DNA of 13,147 nt, taken from NCBI GenBank assembly GCA_039029915.1, contig JBCCFD010000207.1:1-13147 (forward strand), given 5' to 3'. A program made the translations under genes and the position numbers. Position 1 is the stretch's first letter. Each line of letters begins with the position of its first letter. Shown here one piece after another: positions 5,201-12,249 of the stretch. The stretch is from QQUD01 sp039029915. Lineage in GTDB: Bacteria > Chloroflexota > Anaerolineae > Promineifilales > Promineifilaceae. The notes under the pieces are model-generated. The model was not told the DNA's origin. It did not search any database and saw nothing but the letters and a program-made list of their open reading frames with translations.

Positions 5201-7689
5201 GCGAACTCAGTCTCCTTTCGTTGCCAAATTGACGGATACAGGGCCGGATTGCTTTCATGCATCATGCCATAAACTTTTTCTACAATCTCCTCAACGTTTG
5301 GTTTTGAGAAGTAGTCACCATCGGTACCGTAGGCGGGCCGATGTTCTTTACCCGTAATCGTCACGGGTTCAGAATCAAGCCACTCATACCCGCCATGTTC
5401 TTCCAAAATTTTGTGCATCATAAAAGCAGACGCCCCGCCGGGCACATCCTCATCCAAAATAACCAAACGGCTCGTTTTTTCTAGAGACTCAACAATGACC
5501 TTGTGAATATCAAAAGGCAAGAGCGTTTGTACATCGATGACCTCGACCGAAATATTGTCGGCCGCCAGTTCTTTGGCCGCGTTAAGGGCATAATCGCACG
5601 CTGCCCCATAAGTCACGATCGTTACATCATGACCTTCTCGTAAAATTTCGGGCACGCCCAGAGGCACTGTAAAGTCGCCTAAATTTGACGGTAGTTCTTC
5701 CGAAAGTCGATACCCGTTGAGTCGCTCAACCACGATAGCTGGGTCGTCTCCCTGCAAAAGAGTGTTGTAAAAGCCAGCCGCTTGGGTCATATTGCGGGGG
5801 ACAGCAATATGAATGCCCCGCAGCAGGGAGACCAGCGAACCCATTGGTGAACCGGAGTGCCAAACCCCTTCTAAGCGATGCCCGCGGGTCCGAATAATGA
5901 CGGGCGCTTTTTGGCCACCTTTCGTGCGCCAGTGAAGCGTGGCTAGATCATCCGCAAGGGCTGGGATAGCGTAGAGGATATAGTCGATGTACTGGATTTC
6001 AGCGATCGGCTTTAGTCCTCGCTGGGCCAGTCCGATTGCCTGCCCAACAATTGTCATTTCGCGAATGCCAGTATCCGACACGCGGAGTTCTCCATATTTT
6101 GCCTGAAGCCCTGCTAACCCCTGATTGACGCCGCCTAAAAAGCCAACATCTTCACCAAAAATGACGAGCTTAGGCTCTTTTTCAAGCAGCTTGTCAAAAT
6201 TTCTCTGGATAATTTCAAATCCACGCACCATTTCATTGGGTTCCAGTTCGACGGGAATTATGGGCACATTGAGAGCGGATTCATCTGATTGGCTATAAAG
6301 GTGGGAATTGTAGAGGGTGGCGGATTTGTTAAAGTTTTCTTCGCGCCACGCTAATAAGGTTGTGTAATCTGGATGGTTTTCTTGGTGGAGCAGTTTGAGC
6401 GCCTGATGGGCGACTTCGAACATCTCTTTACGATTGGGGTGGCGATTTTTGATTAACGGCCGTATTAACTCTAATAGTTGTTCAGGGTAATGAGAAACCT
6501 GTGCCGCCTCTTCCAAAAGCGTACTTAGGCCAACTGCTTCATCCTTTTTAGGTGCTGTGTATGCATCCCAAGCGGCCTTTCGAGCTTCTTTGGCTATTTG
6601 CTTGGCCTCGGCTTCAAGCGAAGCGAGCTCATCCTCAGTGGCAAATTGTTTATCCAGAAGCCACTGTTTCATTTTAACGAGGCCATCATGTTCAGCTTCC
6701 CAAGCGAGTCGTTCTTCAGACTTATATCTTTCATGGCTACCTGACGTACTGTGGCCCTGCGGTTGGGTTACGTCAATGACGTGAACAATTGAGGGTGTAT
6801 GATCTCGCCTAGCGTCTTTGGCCGCTTGTGCATAGACATCGCACAGCTTCTGATAATCCCACCCTTCAACTGTGTAAATATTGAACCCCTGAGTGTCGGT
6901 AGGCTGTTTCTGGAATCCATTTAGAAGAGGGCCGATCGATCCTTTGGTGAATTGATGTTTATTGGGCACTGAAATGCCATACTCGTCATCGTAAATTGAG
7001 AGCACGACCGGGGCCTGCAAGACGCCAATCGCGTTGATAGCCTCCCAGAAAAGCCCTTCAGCGCTGCTGGCGTTGCCAATCGTGCCAAAGACAACTTCAG
7101 ACCCACCTTTTGAAAAATTGGTCATTTCCTTCAGCTCATTAAGCTCTCTATAAAGTCGAGAGGCGTAGCCTAACCCAACTAGGCGCGGCATCTGCCCTGC
7201 CGTTGGTGAGGTATCAGACGACACGTTAAATCGGTCAGCTTGAGTAAGCCAGTTGCCATCATCATCAAGCATGCGGGTTCCAAAATGGGCATTCATAATT
7301 CGACCAGCAGTGGTTGGCTCTGCCTCAACATCTGTGTGGGCATAGAGGGCAGCAAAGAGCTGTTGGGGTGAAAGGAGGTTGAGCGCCATCATTAAAGTTT
7401 GATCGCGATAATAGCCGGCGCGAAAATCCCCTTTTTCAAAGGCGTGTGCCATCCCAACTTGGATGATCTCTTTGCCCGCTCCAAAGATGCCAAATTTGGC
7501 ACGGCCGTTTAGTACTTCTCGTCTACCAAGTAAGCTAACGTGACGACTGATTAGTGCCATTTTGTAGTCAGAAACGGCCGTTTTTTGGTCAATGGTTGTT
7601 GAATTTTTGATTGGGGTGCGAATAACTAGAGAATTTGGCTCAATTTGTTGACAATTTTCTGAATTCAGCTGGACCAGTGGGGCCGCCAT
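5185..7689 (-). CDS. fused 2-oxo acid dehydrogenase E1 alpha-beta subunit
   Basis: An 834-residue thiamine-diphosphate enzyme that decarboxylates a 2-oxo acid and passes the acyl group to E2. Residues about 45-410 are the E1 alpha module: YYRDQTLMMALN, the cofactor segment at 202-241, and the substrate loop GHSTSGSHERY with H313. A helical linker (about 415-485) leads to E1 beta (about 490-825), with E513 in FGEDVG, the HGS-type segment VWHSGSPMGSLVSLLRG, and the transketolase C-terminal half (DVTIVTYGA...LDEDVPGGASAFM). Fused E1 proteins of this kind are known, for instance in Bacteroidetes. In the cofactor motif, position 206 is Asn where the Mg-binding Asp is usual, and the motif closes with D234-D235 instead of NN. 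The ATG at 7689 has AAAGGAG 6 nt upstream. It overlaps E2 by 16 bp. The substrate is most likely branched-chain 2-oxo acids; pyruvate is possible. Confidence 0.92.
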   Translation of the reverse strand: MAAPLVQLNSENCQQIEPNSLVIRTPIKNSTTIDQKTAVSDYKMALISRHVSLLGRREVLNGRAKFGIFGAGKEIIQVGMAHAFEKGDFRAGYYRDQTLMMALNLLSPQQLFAALYAHTDVEAEPTTAGRIMNAHFGTRMLDDDGNWLTQADRFNVSSDTSPTAGQMPRLVGLGYASRLYRELNELKEMTNFSKGGSEVVFGTIGNASSAEGLFWEAINAIGVLQAPVVLSIYDDEYGISVPNKHQFTKGSIGPLLNGFQKQPTDTQGFNIYTVEGWDYQKLCDVYAQAAKDARRDHTPSIVHVIDVTQPQGHSTSGSHERYKSEERLAWEAEHDGLVKMKQWLLDKQFATEDELASLEAEAKQIAKEARKAAWDAYTAPKKDEAVGLSTLLEEAAQVSHYPEQLLELIRPLIKNRHPNRKEMFEVAHQALKLLHQENHPDYTTLLAWREENFNKSATLYNSHLYSQSDESALNVPIIPVELEPNEMVRGFEIIQRNFDKLLEKEPKLVIFGEDVGFLGGVNQGLAGLQAKYGELRVSDTGIREMTIVGQAIGLAQRGLKPIAEIQYIDYILYAIPALADDLATLHWRTKGGQKAPVIIRTRGHRLEGVWHSGSPMGSLVSLLRGIHIAVPRNMTQAAGFYNTLLQGDDPAIVVERLNGYRLSEELPSNLGDFTVPLGVPEILREGHDVTIVTYGAACDYALNAAKELAADNISVEVIDVQTLLPFDIHKVIVESLEKTSRLVILDEDVPGGASAFMMHKILEEHGGYEWLDSEPVTITGKEHRPAYGTDGDYFSKPNVEEIVEKVYGMMHESNPALYPSIWQRKETEFAWQMS

Positions 7690-7846
7690 TTGAGACTCCT
7701 TTGCAGATAAGTGATAGAAAGCGTGCTTTACACCATCATGCCGGTTTGAAGGTACTAATGTTTTACAGAAAGCTGCAATTGTGGGAAATATTGCAACTTA
7801 TACGGCGATTATAGTATAAAAATTGTGCATTTTGCCTTAATATTTG
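7690..7846 (-). promoter_or_regulatory. promoter/leader region of the E1-E2 operon
   Basis: On the - strand, overlapping -10-like hexamers TATACT (7818-7813) and TATAAT (7813-7808) lie about 120 nt before the E1 start. No good -35 is seen. Directly upstream of them is ATGCACAATT (7830-7821), which resembles elements near the regulator gene. Between the hexamers and the start lies TGCAAT-(10 nt)-ATTGCA (7774-7795), also containing AATTGTG. The layout fits activation or repression by the adjacent Lrp-type protein, but no binding is shown. Confidence 0.45.
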
Positions 7847-8329
7847 TTAATCTTTTTGTGTGATATGTACAGGTAGAGTTGTGCCATTCTTGATTTCAGC
7901 CACCACGAGACGCGTGCTGACTTGTGAAACGCCAGGGACCGGCGTGATCTTATTCAAAATGAAACTTTCTAGGTCAGCTTCATCCCGAATGGCCACCTTG
8001 ACCACATAATCAAACTCACCCGTTACAAAGCTGCAGGCCAAAACCTCAGGCATTTCTTTAAGCATCTCGCGAAACTTATTGAGCTCATCCCGTGAGTGGG
8101 TTTTGATGCTAATGTGGATGTAGCAAAGCATCCGATAGCCCAATTTACGCCGATTGATTTTGGCGTAATACCCTTCGATGTAGCCTTCTTGCTCTAAGCG
8201 CTTCAACCGCTTGTGCGTGGCGGCAGGGGAGAGGCTGATTCTTTCAGCCAGTTGGGCGTTAGAAATACGGCCGTTTCCTTGCATAATATCTAAAATTTTA
8301 CGGTCAAGATCGTCAAGCTGATTTGCCAT
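7847..8329 (-). CDS. Lrp/AsnC family transcriptional regulator
   Basis: A 160-residue regulator of normal family length. Residues about 4-62 form the winged helix-turn-helix (LDDLDRKILDIMQGNGRISNAQLAERISLSPAATHKRLKRLEQEGYIEGYYAKI), with the recognition helix around SPAATHKRLKRLE. Residues about 68-150 form the RAM ligand-binding and oligomerisation domain, including VTGEFDYVVKVAI and the late PGVSQVSTRLVV strand. AAAGGA precedes the ATG by about 11 nt. It lies directly upstream of E1 on the same strand. By analogy with Pseudomonas BkdR (an Lrp relative that activates branched-chain keto acid dehydrogenase genes) it probably controls E1/E2 in response to an amino acid. Autoregulation is plausible given the palindrome at 8435-8453. 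Confidence 0.92.
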   Translation of the reverse strand: MANQLDDLDRKILDIMQGNGRISNAQLAERISLSPAATHKRLKRLEQEGYIEGYYAKINRRKLGYRMLCYIHISIKTHSRDELNKFREMLKEMPEVLACSFVTGEFDYVVKVAIRDEADLESFILNKITPVPGVSQVSTRLVVAEIKNGTTLPVHITQKD

Positions 8330-8434
8330 AACTGTGCATATCCTTTCTCAATATTACCATACTACCGAAAGAAAATGTCTGTTATCTAAAATCAGAGAAA
8401 TATTGTTTATTTAACGTGTTTTTTGAGAAGAAAG

Positions 8435-8453
8435 TTTCGCAAATTGTGCGAAA
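8435..8453. promoter_or_regulatory. 19-bp palindrome upstream of the Lrp-type gene, candidate operator
   Basis: TTTCGCA (8435-8441) and TGCGAAA (8447-8453) form a perfect inverted repeat around aattg. It lies about 106 nt upstream of the regulator's start codon, in an AT-rich gap with no gene. Its right half AAATTGTGC (8441-8449) recurs exactly at 7820-7828 upstream of E1. Confidence 0.45.
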
Positions 8454-8508
8454 TAACACTGTTTAAGAAATCTTCTTTTCAGATTGGGGATAAATGAAAA
8501 ATAAATGT

Positions 8509-8856
8509 TTATTCTTTTCCGATTAGCTGGAAATATTTTTCTTTGGGGTGAGCTGTTCGCCAATGAATGCCGTTGCGATAGTGAAACCAATATCCGTGGA
8601 GAATCCCGATACCGATACTCATCAAAGCAATTACTGAAAAAAAGGCTATTCGGCTTCCGAAATAGTGAATAGCTGAAAGGGCAATGAGAATGATGCAGAA
8701 CTTGAACACTCTCTTCGATAGGGGAACATGGGCTTCATACTCGTTAAAAACAATCTGAGCAACGAACCAACCCAAAAACAACAAGCATAGATCGATTAAT
8801 AACATAGTTGGACGACAAGCTTCATTGAAACCCAGTGAAGGTTTGACTTTAGCCAT
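8509..8856 (-). CDS. small membrane protein of unknown function
   Basis: A 115-residue protein with three hydrophobic segments (about 18-37, 50-67 and 68-91) and a polar C-terminal tail rich in His, Lys and aromatic residues (YWFHYRNGIHWRTAHPKEKY). I do not recognise a family. Neither the ATG at 8856 nor the in-frame ATG at 8805 (which would start at the first membrane helix, MLLIDLCLLFLGWFV) has a clear ribosome site, so the start is uncertain and the gene itself is only moderately supported. A stable membrane topology across the whole frame argues for coding. It stands alone: 179 nt separate it from the regulator gene, and the MITE-like element lies about 60 nt upstream. Confidence 0.5.
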   Translation of the reverse strand: MAKVKPSLGFNEACRPTMLLIDLCLLFLGWFVAQIVFNEYEAHVPLSKRVFKFCIILIALSAIHYFGSRIAFFSVIALMSIGIGILHGYWFHYRNGIHWRTAHPKEKYFQLIGKE

Positions 8857-8915
8857 TGCCGGACAATGGTATTGGCTCGGCAGCGAACGTAGATTTTATC
8901 GATATTTAAGAACTC

Positions 8916-8998
8916 CAGGACTTACGCACCCTGAGCCTGTCGAAGGGTTAAGAAAGTCACTTCGACAGGCTCAGCGACCGCTATTTGCGTAAGTCCTA
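8916..8998. mobile_element. MITE-like double-hairpin element, flanked by AACTC direct repeats
   Basis: Outer inverted repeats AGGACTTACGCA (8917-8928) and TGCGTAAGTCCT (8986-8997) match over all 12 bp. Inner perfect 15-bp repeats ctgagcctgtcgaag (8931-8945) and cttcgacaggctcag (8960-8974) enclose a 14-nt loop. The pentamer AACTC stands on both sides (8911-8915 and 8999-9003) as a possible target duplication. There is no coding capacity, so it would be a non-autonomous element or a REP-like structural repeat. It lies between the permease gene and the small membrane gene. Confidence 0.7.
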
Positions 8999-9046
8999 AA
9001 CTCATTTCATTCCATGGAGATTTCATATAGAGCAAACGTTACACTA

Positions 9047-10156
9047 TCATCGAGCCATGACTGTTTCGGCTAGCTGGCGTCCTTTTCCAGTCAATTCAAG
9101 TTGACCATTTTTACGATGAACTAATCCAGTTTGAACAGCCTGATTGGTGGTCTGAGTAATCTTTTCGGGTTGCCAGTTGAGAACCTCCATAAAATGGGTC
9201 ACACTGCTTTCATTTGCTTGCTCAGGTGTGTTTTCATGATTGAACAGATGAAAAACCAGCATCTCTACGGCAAAACGGCGACGGCGTTGGGTCGCTTCAA
9301 TGAAGCGAGCTAACAAACCATGTTCGGGAGCAAATACCAAGGCTAGCAAAAAGTAGACCCCTGTCATAGCTGCGATTGTGCCGGACGTGTTAACATCCAA
9401 CCAATTGGAAACCCAGTAACCACTAACGGCCGATATAGACCCAAAAAATGCGCTTAGAATAATCATCCACTTAAGATTGTTGGTTAACAAATAGGCCGTG
9501 GACGCTGGAGCAATCATGAGTGCAATGGCTAAAATAGCCCCAACGTGATCAAATGCACCTACGGCCGTGATCGAAACCATTGTCATTAGCCCGTAATAAA
9601 TGAGCGTTGGGGAGAAGCCTAAGGCGGCCGCTAAACTTGGGTCAAAAGTGGTGATTTTTAGCTCTTTGTAAAACAGCAATAGTAGCACAAGATTAACAAT
9701 CAGAATGCTACCCATGACCACAAAACCTTCAGGAATCGATGCACCGAATATTCTCACGCGATTGATTGGCGCGAAAACTAACTCGCCAAGTAGTACGACA
9801 TGTTCATCAATATGCGTATTGCGGGCAAAAACATTGATAATTACAATGGCTAGACTAAACAAAATAGGAAATATCAGACCGATAGCCGCGTCGTTGGCTA
9901 GACGCCCGCTCTTTATAACCAGTTCGACCAACCAAACCGTTAGCAAGCCACTCAATGCGGCCATCAAAATGAGGAATGGGCTACCGACCTCAAGCTCAAA
10001 AGCCATTACCCCAACCACAATGCCAAACAAAACGGAGTGGCTAATGGCATCACTAACCATTGCGGCCCGGCGCAGCACCAAAAAAACGCCGGGCAATGCG
10101 CACGCGACCGCCACAACAATGCCAACCCCTTGAATGATTAAAGCGTTGCTACTCAT
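9047..10156 (-). CDS. metal ABC transporter permease with C-terminal winged-helix-like domain
   Basis: A 369-residue ABC-3 family membrane subunit of a cluster A-I (Mn/Zn/Fe) importer. Residues about 1-285 are the membrane domain with about eight or nine helices. They show family hallmarks: GVFLVLRRAAMVSDAISHSVLFG near the N-terminus, the coupling region around FDPSLAAALGFSP, and VGAILAIALMIAPASTAYLL. Normal ABC-3 permeases end near residue 280. Here a basic stretch (RRRRF) is followed by about 75 residues (295-369) that look like a winged helix: helices FMEVLNWQPEKITQTTNQAVQTGLV then a wing HRKNGQLELTGKGRQLAETV. The ATG overlaps the upstream permease stop (ATGA), with AGGAGGT about 7 nt before it. 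It is the last gene of the operon. Confidence 0.9.
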   Translation of the reverse strand: MSSNALIIQGVGIVVAVACALPGVFLVLRRAAMVSDAISHSVLFGIVVGVMAFELEVGSPFLILMAALSGLLTVWLVELVIKSGRLANDAAIGLIFPILFSLAIVIINVFARNTHIDEHVVLLGELVFAPINRVRIFGASIPEGFVVMGSILIVNLVLLLLFYKELKITTFDPSLAAALGFSPTLIYYGLMTMVSITAVGAFDHVGAILAIALMIAPASTAYLLTNNLKWMIILSAFFGSISAVSGYWVSNWLDVNTSGTIAAMTGVYFLLALVFAPEHGLLARFIEATQRRRRFAVEMLVFHLFNHENTPEQANESSVTHFMEVLNWQPEKITQTTNQAVQTGLVHRKNGQLELTGKGRQLAETVMAR

Positions 10157-11316
10157 GCACGCACCTCCTGAGATTGATTCGGGGACGAACTTGTTTGTTC
10201 ATCATTAAACAGTTGATATGTACGCCGTATGCCGGATTGCGTAATCGTCCACTGGCCAGCAGTTGGTTGCTTGACCAAACCCTCACTCTCAAGCCTTTTT
10301 AAAGTAACCGGTACGGCGTAAGACGGCAGCGTGGCTTGCAAGGTTGCTGTCGGATGAGGGTGCTGGGGATTGGTATGGTTTTGGGAGAGGTCGTGGAGTA
10401 CCTCTAACACCCGCACTGCGGCCAAACGGCGATTATTACGTCGTCTCCTCAGCCAATCCCACACCAAACCACGATTTGGAGCGAACAGCAGCGAGAAAAC
10501 GGCAAAAGCGCTAGCGGTTAAAACGATGATGGGTCCGGTTGATAGTCCCCTAGCCGTCGCGCTGATAATGGCTCCTAGTGACCCTGACAATGCGCCAAAT
10601 AGGGCTGATAATATAACCATTTTAGCCAAGTTGTCAGTCCACTGTCGGGCCGCTGCTGCTGGGGCAACGACCATAGCGGCCATCAATACCACGCCCACCA
10701 TTTGTAAGCCTAGGACGATCGCCAATACAATGAGTGACGTTAACAGTACATCAAGAAAGCGAACTGGGAAGCCTAGTGTTGCCGCAAAGTCTACATCGAA
10801 ACAGATTAATTTAAACTCTTTCCAAAAAATGACGACTAGAATAATGGCGACTGCTCCAAAGATGGCAATGGTGATCACATCGTCTTGAACTAGGGTCGCA
10901 GCCCGACCAAATAAATATTTGTCTAAACCAGCTTGATTTGCCCCCATGCTGCGCTGAATCCAGCTTAGTAAAGCTAACCCCAAACCAAAGAAGACGGCTA
11001 AAACCAGCCCTAAACCACTATCAGCTTTGATCCGGGTATAACGCACGACGACCATCACCAACAAGGCGCCAAGCCATGCCGAAACAAATGCCCCCAAAAA
11101 TAGAGCAGCTGCAGTCTTAAGTTGGGTCAATATGAAGATGATGGCAATACCCGGAAGCGCGGCATGGCTCATGGCATCACCCATCAGGCTTTGTTTACGT
11201 AGCATGGCAAAAGCCCCTAGGGCACCGCTCACACCCCCCATGATTGCTGCTCCCATCGCCACATTACGTAAGGTGTAACTAGTAAAGATTGACGTAATAA
11301 ATTCGATAATATCCAT
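10153..11316 (-). CDS. metal ABC transporter permease with C-terminal winged-helix-like domain
   Basis: A 387-residue ABC-3 family permease, paralogous to the next gene and likely forming a heterodimeric channel with it. The membrane domain (about 1-280) shows MGGVSGALGAFAMLRKQSLMGDAMSHAALPGI at the N-terminus, FDVDFAATLGFP in the coupling region and GVVLMAAMVVAPAAAARQW near the substrate path. Residues about 290-372 form an extension: basic RRRRNNRRL, then helices AAVRVLEVLHDL and a winged-helix-like half (PVTLKRLESEGLVKQ...GQWTITQSGIRRTYQL). This C-terminal half resembles the tail of DtxR-type or other metal-regulator winged helices. Only a weak Shine-Dalgarno-like AGAAGAA precedes the ATG. 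It lies 10 nt after the ATPase and overlaps the next permease by 4 bp. Confidence 0.9.
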   Translation of the reverse strand: MDIIEFITSIFTSYTLRNVAMGAAIMGGVSGALGAFAMLRKQSLMGDAMSHAALPGIAIIFILTQLKTAAALFLGAFVSAWLGALLVMVVVRYTRIKADSGLGLVLAVFFGLGLALLSWIQRSMGANQAGLDKYLFGRAATLVQDDVITIAIFGAVAIILVVIFWKEFKLICFDVDFAATLGFPVRFLDVLLTSLIVLAIVLGLQMVGVVLMAAMVVAPAAAARQWTDNLAKMVILSALFGALSGSLGAIISATARGLSTGPIIVLTASAFAVFSLLFAPNRGLVWDWLRRRRNNRRLAAVRVLEVLHDLSQNHTNPQHPHPTATLQATLPSYAVPVTLKRLESEGLVKQPTAGQWTITQSGIRRTYQLFNDEQTSSSPNQSQEVRA

Positions 11317-11326
11317 GTGAGTTCTT

Positions 11327-12094
11327 CTAGTTTTTGGCTCCGTTGGATCGGGGGGCGAAGGCTGCTAAATTCACACCTTTGCGTGCGCCGTAAGTCTTGC
11401 CTAAATTTTCAGTAGTAAATACATCAGCCACTGGACCGCTGGCAATAGCGCGCACATTCAACAGCAGGACTTGATCGAAATATTCAGGGACGGTTTCCAG
11501 ATCGTGATGAACGCAAACGACAGTCTTTCCTCTTGAGCGGAGCGTGTGTAGCACCTCAATAATCGCTTTTTCTGTCGTGACATCGACGCCTTGAAACGGC
11601 TCGTCCATCAGATAGATTTGGGCATCCTGAACAAGGGCGCGGGCTAAGAAAACGCGCTGCTGTTGGCCACCGGAAAGTTGACTAATCTGCCGATGAGCAT
11701 AATCTACCATGCCTACCTTTTCCAAGGCTTCCATTGCCAGTTTCTGCACTGAGTGTCCCGCCCGCCGAAACCAGCCTAAATGCCCATAACGACCCATCAT
11801 GACGACATCTAAAGCATTGGTTGGAAAGTCCCAATCAACACTACCCCGCTGAGGAACATAAGCCACCAATTGACGCTGCTCTTTAAAGCCTTTGCCAAAA
11901 ATAGTGACGCTTCCTGCGGCAGGGGTAAGTAGCCCCAAGATTGCTTTTAGCAGGGTTGATTTTCCGGCCCCGTTTGGGCCGACAATGGCCGTTAGTGATC
12001 CTTCAATAAACGTGACATCAATATCCCATAGCACTGGTTCTTCTCGGTAGGCTACGGTTAAATCCTCTACAACAATAGGTAGCGGTGGTTTCAT
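11327..12094 (-). CDS. metal ABC transporter ATP-binding protein
   Basis: A 255-residue ATPase that powers the metal importer from the cytoplasmic face. All ABC motifs are intact: Walker A GPNGAGKST (39-47), Q-loop Q82, signature LSGGQQQR (140-147), Walker B YLMDEP (161-166) and the switch histidine in CVHHD (196-197). The segment PQRGSVDWDFPTNALDVVMMGRYG is typical of the Mn/Zn/Fe cluster A-I ATPases (MntB/SitB/TroB type) and separates it from vitamin or iron-siderophore ATPases. GAGGA precedes the ATG by a few bases. It lies 155 nt downstream of the binding-protein gene and 10 nt before the first permease. Confidence 0.93.
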   Translation of the reverse strand: MKPPLPIVVEDLTVAYREEPVLWDIDVTFIEGSLTAIVGPNGAGKSTLLKAILGLLTPAAGSVTIFGKGFKEQRQLVAYVPQRGSVDWDFPTNALDVVMMGRYGHLGWFRRAGHSVQKLAMEALEKVGMVDYAHRQISQLSGGQQQRVFLARALVQDAQIYLMDEPFQGVDVTTEKAIIEVLHTLRSRGKTVVCVHHDLETVPEYFDQVLLLNVRAIASGPVADVFTTENLGKTYGARKGVNLAAFAPRSNGAKN

Positions 12095-12121
12095 CAGTTC
12101 CTCAACTTATTTTTCGATAGA

Positions 12122-12157
12122 CATGCCCAATAAGATTTTTAAATCTTATTGGGCATG
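12122..12157. repeat. 36-bp near-perfect palindrome between binding-protein and ATPase genes
   Basis: Arms of 17 bp (12122-12138 and 12141-12157, beginning catgcccaataag) are perfectly complementary around a tt centre. In RNA this would fold into a long hairpin. On the - strand no T-run follows, so it is not a standard rho-independent terminator. It sits 93 nt after the binding-protein stop, where mRNA-stabilising or attenuating hairpins often set a high binding-protein to transporter ratio. Confidence 0.7.
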
Positions 12158-12249
12158 CTGGTTTACAGGCGATTTTATGACTGCAACTGCCTGTCACAGT
12201 GAATCAAAGCTGATAACTGCTTGGCTGTTGCGCTCATTCTATCTTCGCC

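Noticed and set aside
7072..7074. Asn at the E1 Mg site as evidence for a dead pseudoenzyme
   Set aside because: All other E1 elements, the frame and the operon are intact, and an Asn/Asp swap could preserve metal binding; kept as an oddity only.
9705..10888. Long + strand frames opposite the permeases (9705-10133 and 10370-10888)
   Set aside because: Their Thr/Ser/Ala/Ile-rich composition is typical of antisense to membrane-protein genes; no start signals.
12165..12194. Inverted repeat acaggc/gcctgt
   Set aside because: A 6-bp stem with an 18-nt loop is too weak to separate from chance.
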